A stretch of 64,000 nucleotides of DNA. It comes from CBDFLA01 sp965248915. GTDB taxonomy: Bacteria > Pseudomonadota > Alphaproteobacteria > M2410. The position numbers and the translations under genes are program-made. Shown one piece after another: positions 1 through 9,685 of this stretch (position 1 is the stretch's first letter; the number at the start of each line of letters is the position of its first letter). The DNA lies in NCBI GenBank assembly GCA_965248915.1, contig OZ252216.1, positions 1,674,001 through 1,738,000 on the forward strand, written 5' to 3'. The notes under the pieces are model-generated. The model did no database searches. It saw only the letters and a list, made by a program, of their open reading frames with translations, and had not been told where the DNA came from.

Positions 1-1
1 T

Positions 2-2842
2 TCACGTATTGCGCGGACCGATGCGACCTCTGAGAACCCAGTTACGGTTATTTCCGGTGAAGCCATCCAGCTTTCCGGTATTTCCAACCTTGGTGAAGCA
101 CTTCGCCAACAACTGGCTTCGGGTTCTGGCGGTTTCGGCCAATCGAGTAATCTCTCCGGTGGCGGTGCAACATCCGTTGACCTGAGGAACCTTGGCCAAG
201 ACCGTGTGCTTGTTTTGATCAATGGTAAGCGTTTGGCTCGTTTTGCAGATGGACTTGCGAACGAAGCCGGTGACTTATCCATGATCCCAACGGCAATGGT
301 TGAGCGGGTTGAAATCCTTCGGGATGGCGCTTCCTCGACTTACGGTGCTGACGCTGTTTCAGGCGTGATCAACGTCATCCTTAAAGATGACTTTGAAGGT
401 CTGAACATCAACGCCTTGCAAGGCATCTCCACCCACGGTGATGGCGAGCAAACGCAGATATCAGCGACGATGGGCGGTTCCCACGATCGTGGTAACATTG
501 TTGTGGGTGCGGAATTCCGCTTCTTCGACAACATTCCACAATACGAGCGCGAATGGGCTCGGTTGGACATCACCCGCGTGAATGCAGCTGGTTGGAGAAA
601 CGGTTCTATCTTCTCTCCTGGTGGTTCATTCCTTGGCAACTATGCCGGTGATGACCTCTTGACCTCTATCAGTCATGGCTTTGGTGTTGCTTGTGCAGAC
701 TTTGCATCCAAGCACGGTCAATTCTCAGGTGATGGCACAGGTCTCTTGCCCTTCTTCTCCTGTCCGTCCTTTGCTGGTACGCAAGCACCTCCAATCGACA
801 TGAATGGCGCTGTTCGTTACGACTATTCTTTCGAACAGGACATTGTCAATCAGTTGGAAGTGTTGTCGGTGGCTGGTTACGGCACCTATGAAATCACCGA
901 TAGCATCGAAGCCTTCATGGAGTTCCAGTACGCCAAACGTAAGTCAGTGAGTAAGCTCGATGGTAACCCTGGTAGCTTCGGTACACCGACGTATGGCTCT
1001 GGTTGGGTTGTGCCTTGCACGAACACCAACTTGGCAGTTGACTGGGCGCTACTCTACGGATCACTTCCTGGTCCGGGCACAGCTTGTGACCTTCGTGGTG
1101 ACGGCACTTTTGATATTGGCTTCACGCCAGGCGTCAATGAAGCAACTGACACATTGAGCGGTGGATACATCATCCGTCCGGTTCAAAACGTCGGTATTCG
1201 TCACTCTGACATCGTCGCTGACCTCATTCGGGTCGTCGTTGGTGTTCGAGGCACGCTTCTCGATTGGGACTATGAGCTGTCCTATCTCCACACCCGCGTC
1301 GACAACAACATCGTTCGTGGCGGTATCTGGAATCTCGGACGTGCCAACACGATCACTGATCCGGCTGCTTGTGCTGCCGACATCATTTGTTCGTCGATTG
1401 TGAACCCATCAGGTAGCTTGGACATTCTCCAACCTGGTAACTGGACCTTTGCCGAAAATCAGTATCTGGCATCAACCAGCACCTCGGTCTCTCATTTCGC
1501 GACAACCGGTGTGTTTGCCAGCATCTCCAAACCTGATCTCCTCGAGCTTCCAGCTGGTCCGCTGGGCGTGGCGTTCGGTTTTGAGTACCGTGAAGACGAA
1601 GGCTACAACAAGCCAGACTCTGTGACAGAGTCCGGTGAAAGTGTTGCCAACCAAATCTTCACAACCGCTGGTAAGTTTGACGTCACCGAGTTCTTTGGTG
1701 AAGCCAACATCCCAGTCTTCTCTGACCTTTCGTTTGCCGGTTCCCTTGACGTGAACGTCCAGGGTCGTTGGTTCGATTATTCGACCTTCGGATCCGACAC
1801 CGTTTGGAAAGTGGGCGCCAACTGGACGGTAACCGAAGATATCCGGTTCCGTTTCAATCTTGGTAATGCATTCCGCGCGCCACAGATCACCGATCTGTTC
1901 GCCGGTGGTGTTGTCTCCTTTGACTTCGTCTCTGATCCATGTGCCAACCACCAAAATCTCGTGGCTGGTGGACCGGAAGGCTTCACAGCCCCTCAGGTTG
2001 CTAACGTCGTCGCCAACTGTATCGCAGATGGCACACCAGCTGGTACAGCTCAGACAGCTGTCCAGTACCCAGTTCTTGCTGGTGGTAACGCGAACGTTGG
2101 TCCTGAAAAAGCCGATACAGTTTCGATCGGTGCTGTGATCACGCCACGTTGGGTTCCAAACCTGACCGTGACAGTTGACTGGTGGGAAATTGAACTGACA
2201 GACTTTATTACCCGTCAGCAGTTCACAGGTCTCCTGCAAAACTGTTACTCATCCCTCGCTTTCGGCCATGCTGACTGTGCGTTCCGTAACGTACCTGGCG
2301 GTTGGACACGTCGGACGACAGGTGCAGGTACCATCATCATCGGTGGTCGGTCACAAACCGAAAACCGTGGCGACGTTCGCACAGATGGTATCGATTGGGG
2401 CTTCAACTACTTCTGGGATTGGAACGACGTTTCCTTTACCTGGGATTGGCAGAACACCTACATCCTCGAGAACGATCTGTTCCCAGGCGAAGGTGGTTAT
2501 GACGAAAGAGGGTCGATCCCGGCCTACAAGTCGATCATGACAACCAACGCTGACTGGAATAACTGGGGCTTCACATGGAGAACCCGTTATATCGCTCAGA
2601 CTTATGACCGGAACAACAATGCTTCGCTCAACAACTTCCGCAACTACACAGGTGCAGAAGAGCATTTCGAGCATGACATTCGCGTCGGTTATGAGTGGGA
2701 CAACTATGGTCTGACATTCGGTGTTAACAACGTCTTCGATGATGAGCCACCGTTTGGCTTCGCAGGCAGCCCGAACACGGACTCATTCACTTACAACGTG
2801 ATCGGTCGTTACTTCTTCCTGCGGGCTTCCGCAGACTTCTAG
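2..2842 (+). CDS. TonB-dependent receptor, 5' truncated by the window edge
   Basis: This is an outer-membrane beta-barrel for TonB/ExbBD-driven uptake of a large nutrient (substrate not inferable). The frame is open from base 2, so the signal peptide and TonB box lie outside the window. The visible part starts in the plug domain (SRIARTDATSENPVTVISGE) and reaches the conserved plug motif RDGASSTYGADAVSGVINVI about 100-120 residues in. The barrel fills the remainder of about 946 residues and ends in an aromatic-rich strand terminating in Phe, as expected for BAM-dependent insertion. An internal ATG at 206 is not the true start. The plug style, with long Cys-containing extracellular loops, is typical of the large receptors of Caulobacterales, Sphingomonadales and similar groups. 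A strong terminator follows at once. The DUF5916 protein downstream is often found near such receptors. Confidence 0.93.
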   Translation, partial: SRIARTDATSENPVTVISGEAIQLSGISNLGEALRQQLASGSGGFGQSSNLSGGGATSVDLRNLGQDRVLVLINGKRLARFADGLANEAGDLSMIPTAMVERVEILRDGASSTYGADAVSGVINVILKDDFEGLNINALQGISTHGDGEQTQISATMGGSHDRGNIVVGAEFRFFDNIPQYEREWARLDITRVNAAGWRNGSIFSPGGSFLGNYAGDDLLTSISHGFGVACADFASKHGQFSGDGTGLLPFFSCPSFAGTQAPPIDMNGAVRYDYSFEQDIVNQLEVLSVAGYGTYEITDSIEAFMEFQYAKRKSVSKLDGNPGSFGTPTYGSGWVVPCTNTNLAVDWALLYGSLPGPGTACDLRGDGTFDIGFTPGVNEATDTLSGGYIIRPVQNVGIRHSDIVADLIRVVVGVRGTLLDWDYELSYLHTRVDNNIVRGGIWNLGRANTITDPAACAADIICSSIVNPSGSLDILQPGNWTFAENQYLASTSTSVSHFATTGVFASISKPDLLELPAGPLGVAFGFEYREDEGYNKPDSVTESGESVANQIFTTAGKFDVTEFFGEANIPVFSDLSFAGSLDVNVQGRWFDYSTFGSDTVWKVGANWTVTEDIRFRFNLGNAFRAPQITDLFAGGVVSFDFVSDPCANHQNLVAGGPEGFTAPQVANVVANCIADGTPAGTAQTAVQYPVLAGGNANVGPEKADTVSIGAVITPRWVPNLTVTVDWWEIELTDFITRQQFTGLLQNCYSSLAFGHADCAFRNVPGGWTRRTTGAGTIIIGGRSQTENRGDVRTDGIDWGFNYFWDWNDVSFTWDWQNTYILENDLFPGEGGYDERGSIPAYKSIMTTNADWNNWGFTWRTRYIAQTYDRNNNASLNNFRNYTGAEEHFEHDIRVGYEWDNYGLTFGVNNVFDDEPPFGFAGSPNTDSFTYNVIGRYFFLRASADF

Positions 2843-2867
2843 GAAGTACGAACATTACAACACAGAG

Positions 2868-2897
2868 AGTGGCGGACTTCGGTCCGCCACTTTTTTT
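2868..2897 (+). terminator. Rho-independent terminator with UUCG tetraloop
   Basis: A 10-bp perfect stem (AGTGGCGGAC / GTCCGCCACT) closed by a TTCG tetraloop is followed by seven T. It begins about 25 bp after the receptor stop codon. The C(UUCG)G loop is exceptionally stable, so this should cleanly isolate the receptor transcript from the gene at 3030. Confidence 0.93.
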
Positions 2898-3029
2898 ACG
2901 TCTCGGGCTTTACAAAAAATCGCACAAATCGAGACCTTTCCAGGTACTCAGCGACAAATCCGCAGGCAAGGACTTGTTTATTCACCCCTGCTAAGCTCTG
3001 ATGCGCTGGGAAAATGGGGGAGGACAATC

Positions 3030-5207
3030 GTGCAGCCACGTCGGCCTTTGGGCTATGCAATCTGCCTTGGACTAATTTTATGCATTCAGACTGGGCCTGC
3101 GGTCGCTGATGAATTTCCGCCCACCTACATCAGTACGGACAAAATTGCTCAAGTCGCCCACACAGATATCTCTCCAAAAATTGATGGACGTTTGGACGAC
3201 GCTGTCTGGCTCACTGCCCCTGCCCTCACAGACTTCCATCAAGTCGAGCCAGTGGAATTTGCAGAACCCACCAAGAAGACCGAGATATACCTTCTCTACG
3301 ATGAAGACGCCCTCTACATTGGCGCTCGAATGTTTGACGATCAGCCGGAAAAAATTCTGGCAAACCAACTCATTCAAGGTGCGTCACTCCGCGGCGATGA
3401 CACCCTTACAATTGTCTTGGATCCATTTGCAAACCGTCGTTCAGGTTACGCCTTCTTCATCAATGGGAATGGCATCAGACGTGAAGCCATCTTTGAGGAT
3501 GTCGACGAACTCAACTTGGACTGGCGCGGCATTTGGCGTGTTGAGTCAAAGATCGACAAAGAAGGTTGGACGGCCGAAATTGAGATCCCGTTCAAAACAC
3601 TCAATTTTGATCCAAAAAAAGACACATGGGGCTTCAGCGCATTCCGTAGGATTGCGAGGTCAGGCGAACGTACTGCATGGACGTCGCAAGATCGCAAAGT
3701 CAATCCCAGCACCGCCGGCCGCTTGTCAGGGTTGACGGGCATCCGCCAAGGACTTGGACTTGATATCATTCCGTCGATCGCGTTTAGGGAAAGCAGGGAC
3801 TTCGTCACAGGCATGTCGGACTTCAACACCGTGCCGGCCATCACGGCGATCTACAAAATCACACCCTCCATGACAGGGTTAGCCATGAGCAACATCGACT
3901 TTTCTGACGCTGCAGTGGATGACCGAATTGTCAATCTATCGCGGTTTTCGATTTTTCAACCTGAGCAACGGGACTTCTTCCTCCAGGACGCCGATATCTT
4001 TACCTTCGGTGGTCTCTCCGGCAACGCCGCACCATTTTTCTCTCGTCGTGTGGGACTAAATGAAGATGGCGAGCCGGTACAATTGAAGTTTGGGGCTAAA
4101 CTAACTGGGCGCTTGGGGCCCGTAAACTTGGGCGTCATGGACGTCGTTCAATCCGAGCATGCACTTGCCGACCAAACCAACTTAATCGTGGGTCGGGCAA
4201 CCATGAACGTGTTGGAAGAATCGAGCTTAGGCGCCGTCTTCACAAGTGGCGATCCAAATTCTGACCGTGAGAACTGGCTTGGCGGTGCGGATTTTCTCTA
4301 TCGCTCATCAACGCTCTTTCCTGGGCGCACCGCCACCGCGAATTTTTGGTACCAACAGACAGTCACCGACGATCTTGAAGATGATTCACAAGCCTATGGG
4401 TTCAACGCCGAACTCAACAGCTCTGTTGGATATTGGGGCGAATTGTGGTGGGAAACCATTGAGGAAAACTATTTCCCGGCCCTTGGTTTTGCAAACCGCA
4501 CTGGGATCCATAAGTATGGATCTGTTGGCGGTCACTCCTTTCGTTTAGAGGACAGTTGGATTCGCTCCATTACGCCTGGGTATTTTGTTGAAGAGGTACA
4601 AAGTTCCGATTTCGATTTTGAATCCGGCATATACTCCTTCCAACCCTTCTGGCTCAGATCTCACAAAGGATATGAGTTACGGTTGCGCGTCATGCAGTGG
4701 CGCGAAGTTCTCGATGAAGGGTTCGAGATTATTGAGGGATTAGACATCGACCCTGACGACTACAAGGGCTATCGCACCACTCTTTTTTACAAGACGCCAA
4801 ATACAAAGCCTTGGTCTGTTGAAGGCGAGATTCGCATCGGTGAATTCTTTGGCGGCCACCGCCACACGGTAAGAACGGGTGTCGACTGGCGGCCCAACAA
4901 ACACTTTCATTTCGGAGCCGACTACACCCACAATGATGTCGATCTTCGCAATGGGGATTTTGTCGCGCGTCTAGCCTCTGTTCGTGCCAACGTCGCTTTC
5001 AACTCGAAATGGTCTTGGCTGAATGTCGTGCAATACGACAATATTTCAGACGTGGCCTCTCTCAATAGCCGCCTCCGCTGGACGCCTGTTGCCGGGCAAG
5101 ACTTTGTCTTTGTCTTCAACAACACCTCAGACGTGTTGAAGGATTGGCACATCCGGACGACCGAGAGCGAAGGAATCTTCAAAATCACATATACAAAGCG
5201 CTACTAG
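3030..5207 (+). CDS. CBM9-like / DUF5916 outer-membrane protein
   Basis: The 725-residue exported protein has an N-terminal signal peptide (cleavage near AVADEF, residue about 26). A carbohydrate-binding family 9-like domain follows at residues 30-220 (KIDGRLDD, then the DDTLTIVLDPF and WTAEIEIPFK motifs). The long C-terminal half matches the DUF5916 family and looks like alternating barrel strands ending in an aromatic residue. The family is common beside TonB receptors; a role in binding or passing glycans or other polymers at the outer membrane is inference. The start is GTG at 3030, with GGGGGAGGA at a good distance; no ATG upstream competes. It is separated from the receptor by a terminator and so has its own promoter. 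Confidence 0.85.
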   Translation: MQPRRPLGYAICLGLILCIQTGPAVADEFPPTYISTDKIAQVAHTDISPKIDGRLDDAVWLTAPALTDFHQVEPVEFAEPTKKTEIYLLYDEDALYIGARMFDDQPEKILANQLIQGASLRGDDTLTIVLDPFANRRSGYAFFINGNGIRREAIFEDVDELNLDWRGIWRVESKIDKEGWTAEIEIPFKTLNFDPKKDTWGFSAFRRIARSGERTAWTSQDRKVNPSTAGRLSGLTGIRQGLGLDIIPSIAFRESRDFVTGMSDFNTVPAITAIYKITPSMTGLAMSNIDFSDAAVDDRIVNLSRFSIFQPEQRDFFLQDADIFTFGGLSGNAAPFFSRRVGLNEDGEPVQLKFGAKLTGRLGPVNLGVMDVVQSEHALADQTNLIVGRATMNVLEESSLGAVFTSGDPNSDRENWLGGADFLYRSSTLFPGRTATANFWYQQTVTDDLEDDSQAYGFNAELNSSVGYWGELWWETIEENYFPALGFANRTGIHKYGSVGGHSFRLEDSWIRSITPGYFVEEVQSSDFDFESGIYSFQPFWLRSHKGYELRLRVMQWREVLDEGFEIIEGLDIDPDDYKGYRTTLFYKTPNTKPWSVEGEIRIGEFFGGHRHTVRTGVDWRPNKHFHFGADYTHNDVDLRNGDFVARLASVRANVAFNSKWSWLNVVQYDNISDVASLNSRLRWTPVAGQDFVFVFNNTSDVLKDWHIRTTESEGIFKITYTKRY

Positions 5208-5522
5208 CCGGCCAAAACCAAGTTAGAAGCTTGAATTTATTCAGAAAATGCCCACTCTATTTGTAAGGGTGTCGCATTGATATGATAACCCATTTACAGA
5301 AATGGCCGCATTGGTCTAGTAAATAGACATTGAGTATCAGAGTGCAGCGTTTTTCAACGGAGAGGCGCTTGTGGCGTGGGGATTTCCAAAATAAGGCGAG
5401 ATGCCATATTGCGGTCAAATTCCTGACATTACTGGTGTCATGAGCCAAGATTGGCTTTCGGAATTGGACATCCAATGTTGAACGGTTGGAGCGCCGCACA
5501 TTGGAAATTGGGGCCCACATAG
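5208..5522. other. Gene-free intergenic region
   Basis: About 315 bases between two plus-strand genes. I see no terminator, RNA gene or convincing small ORF. The only long reading frame, on the minus strand, has no ribosome binding site and looks like a chance frame. It presumably carries the promoter of the cyclase gene at 5523. Confidence 0.5.
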
Positions 5523-6611
5523 ATGACCGACATGATCGACGAAGAACCGGGCATCACACGGAAGCTAACCACGATATTTCATGCAGATATTTGTGGCTAC
5601 TCCCGCCTTATGGGCCAAGATGAAATCGGCACCCTCCAACGTCTAAAAGATTACAAACAAGCCGTTTCCTCTTTCGTCAGTCGACACCAAGGTCGAATTA
5701 TCAATTGGACTGGTGACGGGCTCCTGGCTGAATTCGCTTCCGTTGTCGAAGCGGTGGAATGCGGCGTGGAGATCCAAAGAGAATTGATGGCTCGCAATGG
5801 CCTGCTTGAACAAGATCGGCGCATGGAATTCCGAGTCGGCATAAATCTAGGCGATGTAATGGTCGACAATGACGAACTCTTTGGAGAAGGCGTTAACATC
5901 GCGGCAAGACTGCAGAGCATTGCACCGGTCGGCGGCGTGTTGATTTCCGGCACTGCCTTTGACCAAGTGCGGAACAAACTCTCAATTGAATTTGATTTCA
6001 TGGGGCGACAATCGGTAAAAAACATCGCCGATCAAATCCCCGCGTACGCCGTGGTTCTTGATCCCAATCAACGACCATCCGCCCAAAGAATAACACGTCC
6101 ACACGAAGGATTAGATGACCAGATCTCAACCATGCGAGGTCCGCTGGCAAACTCGGCGGTCGCCAAACATTCAATTGATGTCTTCCCCGGTCCTTATGCT
6201 GGATTCTGGCGCAGAGCAGTGGCGCTAACGGTCGATTGGACCATGGTCGCAGTCGCGTGCATGATTCTTGGAGACCTCACAGACAGCACTTCGGTCATGG
6301 GCATCCAACCGATCATCTATCTTCTCTATCTGTCGGCCTTCGAGTCGGGGCCTTGGCAGGCCTCCGTCGGCAAGAAGATAATGGGCATCAAGGTGATCGA
6401 CATTACCGGTGAGAATCTGAATTTCCCGCGCGCTCTAGGTCGTAACATGAGTAAGATTCTCTCCGTTCTTACCCTCTTTTTCGGATTTGCCATGACCGCC
6501 TGGAACCCGCGCAAGCAAGCTCTTCACGACACGGTATCCGAAACTCTGTTAGTGGACGAAGATGCTCTCGCCGAAAAAGAAGGGCGCCGACCTGAACTTT
6601 GGAGCTCTTAA
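5523..6611 (+). CDS. Class III adenylate/guanylate cyclase fused to RDD domain
   Basis: The 362-residue protein is predicted to make cAMP or cGMP. The N-terminal cyclase homology domain (about residues 12-180) has both metal-binding aspartates, Asp22 in HADICGYS and Asp65 in NWTGDG. It also has the transition-state pair Asn125/Arg129 in GEGVNIAARL, so it should be active. After a linker (185-215) comes an RDD domain (about 220-345) with GFWRRAVALTVDW, three hydrophobic segments and the GKKIMGIKV motif that give the family its name. Alphaproteobacterial cyclases of this subtype more usually carry TPR or CHASE2 regions, so the RDD fusion is unusual. It would tether the catalytic domain to the inner membrane. 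The gene stands alone; the ribosome binding site is weak. Confidence 0.86.
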   Translation: MTDMIDEEPGITRKLTTIFHADICGYSRLMGQDEIGTLQRLKDYKQAVSSFVSRHQGRIINWTGDGLLAEFASVVEAVECGVEIQRELMARNGLLEQDRRMEFRVGINLGDVMVDNDELFGEGVNIAARLQSIAPVGGVLISGTAFDQVRNKLSIEFDFMGRQSVKNIADQIPAYAVVLDPNQRPSAQRITRPHEGLDDQISTMRGPLANSAVAKHSIDVFPGPYAGFWRRAVALTVDWTMVAVACMILGDLTDSTSVMGIQPIIYLLYLSAFESGPWQASVGKKIMGIKVIDITGENLNFPRALGRNMSKILSVLTLFFGFAMTAWNPRKQALHDTVSETLLVDEDALAEKEGRRPELWSS

Positions 6612-6673
6612 GCCAGAAACCAAGAGCCCCGACGTGCAACAGAGGACGACAACGATCTCTCTTAAACGACCAA

Positions 6674-8440
6674 CTACTCGACAGTTGCCGAGTGCATGAT
6701 AATGTCGGTCGGTTGTTCGTCACGGACCATCATTTCCCAAACTTTGATAAAGGCCTCAATTTCCTCACTGTCCATAAAAAACAAGAGGACGCGAGCAACC
6801 TCACTGGAAACCCCAAGCATCTCAAAGAACTGCTCAACAGGCGTTAAGGCCGCCGGATAGGCCTTCAACTTGACATCGTCATCAACCGCAACGCCGATTA
6901 AAGATTTAGCAATATCGACCGCCTCATCGAACCCGCCAAGATCATCAACAAGTCCCATTTCTCTAGCCTGCGTGCCGGTCCATATCCGCCCCTTGGCGAT
7001 GTCATGTACCTGCTCAACGCTCATACCTCGACCTGCTGCAACCTTTTCGGTGAATTGCGCGTAAACATCACCCATCAGCTTGTCACGCGCCTCGGCCTGC
7101 CCATCTGTATACTCAGTTTGCGATGAGTACATTGACGTATTCGGCCCACCGACCGAGAGCTCTCCTATCTTAATGCCCGCTAACCCCAACGTGTCGCGAA
7201 TGACAATTTTGCCACCAACAACGCCGATTGACCCTGTAATGGTCATCGGTTGGGCCACAATGTGATCGGCCGACATGGAGACATAGTAGCCCCCTGATGC
7301 GGCAACACCTCCCATGCTGACTACAACGGGTTTTCCGGTTTCTTTGGCATAGTTTACTGCGTCCCAGATTTGATCCGACGCATCTGCAGATCCGCCGGGC
7401 GAGTCCACACGAAACACGATCGCCCTCACATCCTCGTCTTCAGCCGCCTCTCTAATGGCGTGGGAGACTGTATCTCCGCCAATGAAGGTACTACCAGACC
7501 TCTCTGAGGAGCCCAAATTTATGGGCCCTTCCCCATAAATCACAGCGATCGTTTCACCACTGCCATAATCAGGCCCCAACATCTCGCTGTAGTCAGCAAT
7601 AGCAACCAACTCCGAACCGTCCCCAGCCATCGCCATAGCAGCTTGCAATGCGTCCTGGTCGTATCCCAATTCGTCAATCAGGCCTGCGCCAACTGCTTCC
7701 TCTGCTAAGTACGGGCTGGCATCGAGCAGTTCAATGAGGCTTTCCTGGGTCATACCACGAGAAATCGAAATTTCCTCTGTAGCATTGTCGTAAATTGACT
7801 GAAGCACAGACATGTAAGACTCTCGATGTGCCTCTGTGAAATTTTCTTGCGAAAAAGTATTTCCTGCCGACTTATACTCATAGTACTGAGCAATTTGCGG
7901 CGTCGCTTTGATCTTGTCGAACATACCTTTGAGGAAAATTGACCCAATCTGAACACCAGATGTCGCCACACTGCCACTGGGCTGCAGCCATATTTGATCG
8001 GCCTCCGACGCCGCGAGATATCCGCCGAGCCCCGTCGAATAGAAAGCCTGTGAGTGAGCAATCACGAATTTGCCTGAGGTTTTGAAATCAACAAGCGCTT
8101 GGCGAATCTCTTCTGCCTGAGCGAGTGGCACGCCAACGCCTCCGCCGACACGCAAATAGAGCCCCTTAACGCGGTCATCATTTCTGGCTCGGCGTATCGT
8201 TTCTGTAACACCAAGCACCGACGGTTGACCATGACCGAAGACATCAAACGGTGAGGCAGAAGGTTGATCGCGAAACTCCTGCCGTAACTCAACGCTCATC
8301 ACAAGTGAGTCCGGCAAGGCGACCCGCCCCGAGTCATCCATCGAAAGAGCGATCAGCAACCCAGCCAGAATCGGCAATGCCATGAAGAATATAAGCAAGG
8401 CAACAAGCGTTGCGAATACATTGGCGATAAACCGGCCCAT
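6674..8440 (-). CDS. sppA: Signal peptide peptidase SppA, 67-kDa type
   Basis: Membrane-anchored serine/lysine protease that degrades leftover signal peptides after export. It is the long tandem-domain form (588 residues), with an N-terminal membrane anchor at about residues 6-32. The general-base lysine sits in YEYKSAGNT (Lys190) in the first domain. The nucleophile is Ser382 in GGVAASGGYY in the second, preceded by DSPGGS. I chose ATG 8440 (MGRFIANVF) over an in-frame start 45 bases upstream because the anchor then sits at the normal place and a GGAGAAAAGGG stretch precedes it. The gene is convergent with the cyclase gene and has no operon partners. Confidence 0.93.
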   Translation of the reverse strand: MGRFIANVFATLVALLIFFMALPILAGLLIALSMDDSGRVALPDSLVMSVELRQEFRDQPSASPFDVFGHGQPSVLGVTETIRRARNDDRVKGLYLRVGGGVGVPLAQAEEIRQALVDFKTSGKFVIAHSQAFYSTGLGGYLAASEADQIWLQPSGSVATSGVQIGSIFLKGMFDKIKATPQIAQYYEYKSAGNTFSQENFTEAHRESYMSVLQSIYDNATEEISISRGMTQESLIELLDASPYLAEEAVGAGLIDELGYDQDALQAAMAMAGDGSELVAIADYSEMLGPDYGSGETIAVIYGEGPINLGSSERSGSTFIGGDTVSHAIREAAEDEDVRAIVFRVDSPGGSADASDQIWDAVNYAKETGKPVVVSMGGVAASGGYYVSMSADHIVAQPMTITGSIGVVGGKIVIRDTLGLAGIKIGELSVGGPNTSMYSSQTEYTDGQAEARDKLMGDVYAQFTEKVAAGRGMSVEQVHDIAKGRIWTGTQAREMGLVDDLGGFDEAVDIAKSLIGVAVDDDVKLKAYPAALTPVEQFFEMLGVSSEVARVLLFFMDSEEIEAFIKVWEMMVRDEQPTDIIMHSATVE

Positions 8441-8653
8441 GACCCTATTCCCTTTTCTCCGATTGGTTCCCAAACCCCAGCACAATCTTATGACAAATCT
8501 ATCTCACCAAGAGGCCCTGGCCAAGCTGAACAGGACCGTTTGTCAGCTATTTTCCAACACAAATCACCTGATCCTTATCTAACCGTACTTTTACCCTTTT
8601 CAACCATAGTGGTCCTGCATGCCACAAAGTGATGCCGCGACCGGAGCGGGTAA

Positions 8654-8944
8654 ATGAAATTGACAAAAAACAGCGAGTTCCATGAATTTCGACGAAATTC
8701 CGAGATTCATGACGCCCCGCGGGAAGGGTCCGCACATCGAACGTTCCCAGCCCACAACGGAAACGCCTACCACACGCTCTGTGAGGCCCAACTCGTCGAG
8801 ATGGCCGACTATCTGCACAACAAGCAGCCCACCACCACTTCGGCAGCTCTCACCCTCCTGAGGCATGCCTTCCCAGACAATTCGGTCGATTTGCACCTAA
8901 AAGCCTGCGCTGCATACGCTGAAAAAGTGCAATCAGGACTATAA
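8654..8944 (+). CDS. Small hypothetical protein
   Basis: A 96-residue ORF I do not recognise. It has no signal peptide or membrane segment. The first 25 residues are charged; residues 40-95 look helical and contain two cysteines and several histidines. GGAG lies seven bases before the ATG, which favours real translation. It stands alone between sppA and the padR operator, with no overlap on either strand. It may be a real short gene or a well-placed chance ORF. Confidence 0.45.
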   Translation: MKLTKNSEFHEFRRNSEIHDAPREGSAHRTFPAHNGNAYHTLCEAQLVEMADYLHNKQPTTTSAALTLLRHAFPDNSVDLHLKACAAYAEKVQSGL

Positions 8945-9048
8945 CTCCCGCAAGGCACATCGATTCTGTGACGATCGCAACACGTCCGCGCATTAGTTGT
9001 CAGACAAACTTGATTTGGGCCATTCCTCGCCGATATTAGCAATTAGTA

Positions 9049-9076
9049 TATCAGACCAATATATATTGGATTGATA
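9049..9076. promoter_or_regulatory. 28-bp interrupted palindrome, likely PadR operator
   Basis: The core CCAATATATATTGG is a perfect 14-bp palindrome (9056-9069). It is flanked symmetrically, after 2-bp spacers, by TATCA (9049) and TGATA (9072). The site ends 46 bases before the padR ATG, where a dimeric winged-helix repressor would block the promoter of the padR-efflux operon. Autoregulation by PadR is inference. Confidence 0.7.
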
Positions 9077-9122
9077 CAACTTTCCTTCCGTTGTGGAGGG
9101 TCTGAGAACTGACAGGCAAGCA

Positions 9123-9668
9123 ATGACCTTAGATGTCCGGACAATATGTCTTGGAATTCTCTCCCGCAAAGAAGCCAGCGGATATGAACTCCAAAAAGCT
9201 CTCAAAGAAGATGCAATCGGCCACTTCGTCGAGGCAAGCTATGGATCCATCTATCCGGCGCTCACGCGCCTCATGGAAGAAGGGCTCGTGTCATGTCGGG
9301 AGTACCAACAGGATGGTCGACCCGACAAGAAGATCTACACGATCACGGCGGAGGGAAACGAGGTCTTTAAACAGGCCCTTCTCGAACAACCAGCTGACGA
9401 CAAGTTTAGATCGGAATTTCTCTTTTTTATGCTTTTTGCGGATCAGATCTCCACAAAGCACCTTCGAGAGTTGATCGACCATCGCTTCACACACGTACAA
9501 GAGAGAAGTGAATTACTCGCCCATACCGAACCTGAAGAGACCCCAGGCGAACAATTTGTTCGGGGATACGGACACGCAGTCTTCGAAGCGGCCGTCAAAT
9601 ACATTGAGAATAATCGTCACCTTCTTGAGCAATCACAGCCTCAAGTGCGACGGAAAGAAACAGTTTAG
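9123..9668 (+). CDS. PadR family transcriptional regulator
   Basis: Winged-helix repressor of 181 residues. The N-terminal PadR domain (about residues 1-80) shows the family pattern: LGILSRKEASGYELQKAL, then YGSIYPALTRLMEEGLV and the wing DGRPDKKIYTIT. A helical dimerisation tail follows. The family represses efflux or stress genes and releases on binding aromatic or lipophilic ligands. The start is taken as ATG 9123, which gives the usual family N-terminus; an in-frame GTG at 9093 is possible but lacks a ribosome binding site. It is the first gene of an operon with the membrane-fusion protein (17-bp gap) and two RND pumps, which it very likely controls. Confidence 0.9.
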   Translation: MTLDVRTICLGILSRKEASGYELQKALKEDAIGHFVEASYGSIYPALTRLMEEGLVSCREYQQDGRPDKKIYTITAEGNEVFKQALLEQPADDKFRSEFLFFMLFADQISTKHLRELIDHRFTHVQERSELLAHTEPEETPGEQFVRGYGHAVFEAAVKYIENNRHLLEQSQPQVRRKETV

Positions 9669-9685
9669 TACGTTGGAATATAGTT

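Noticed and set aside
1472..2239. A 255-codon minus-strand frame opposite the TonB receptor
   Set aside because: It lies wholly in the antisense of a gene with clear barrel homology, has no recognisable motif and no ribosome binding site.
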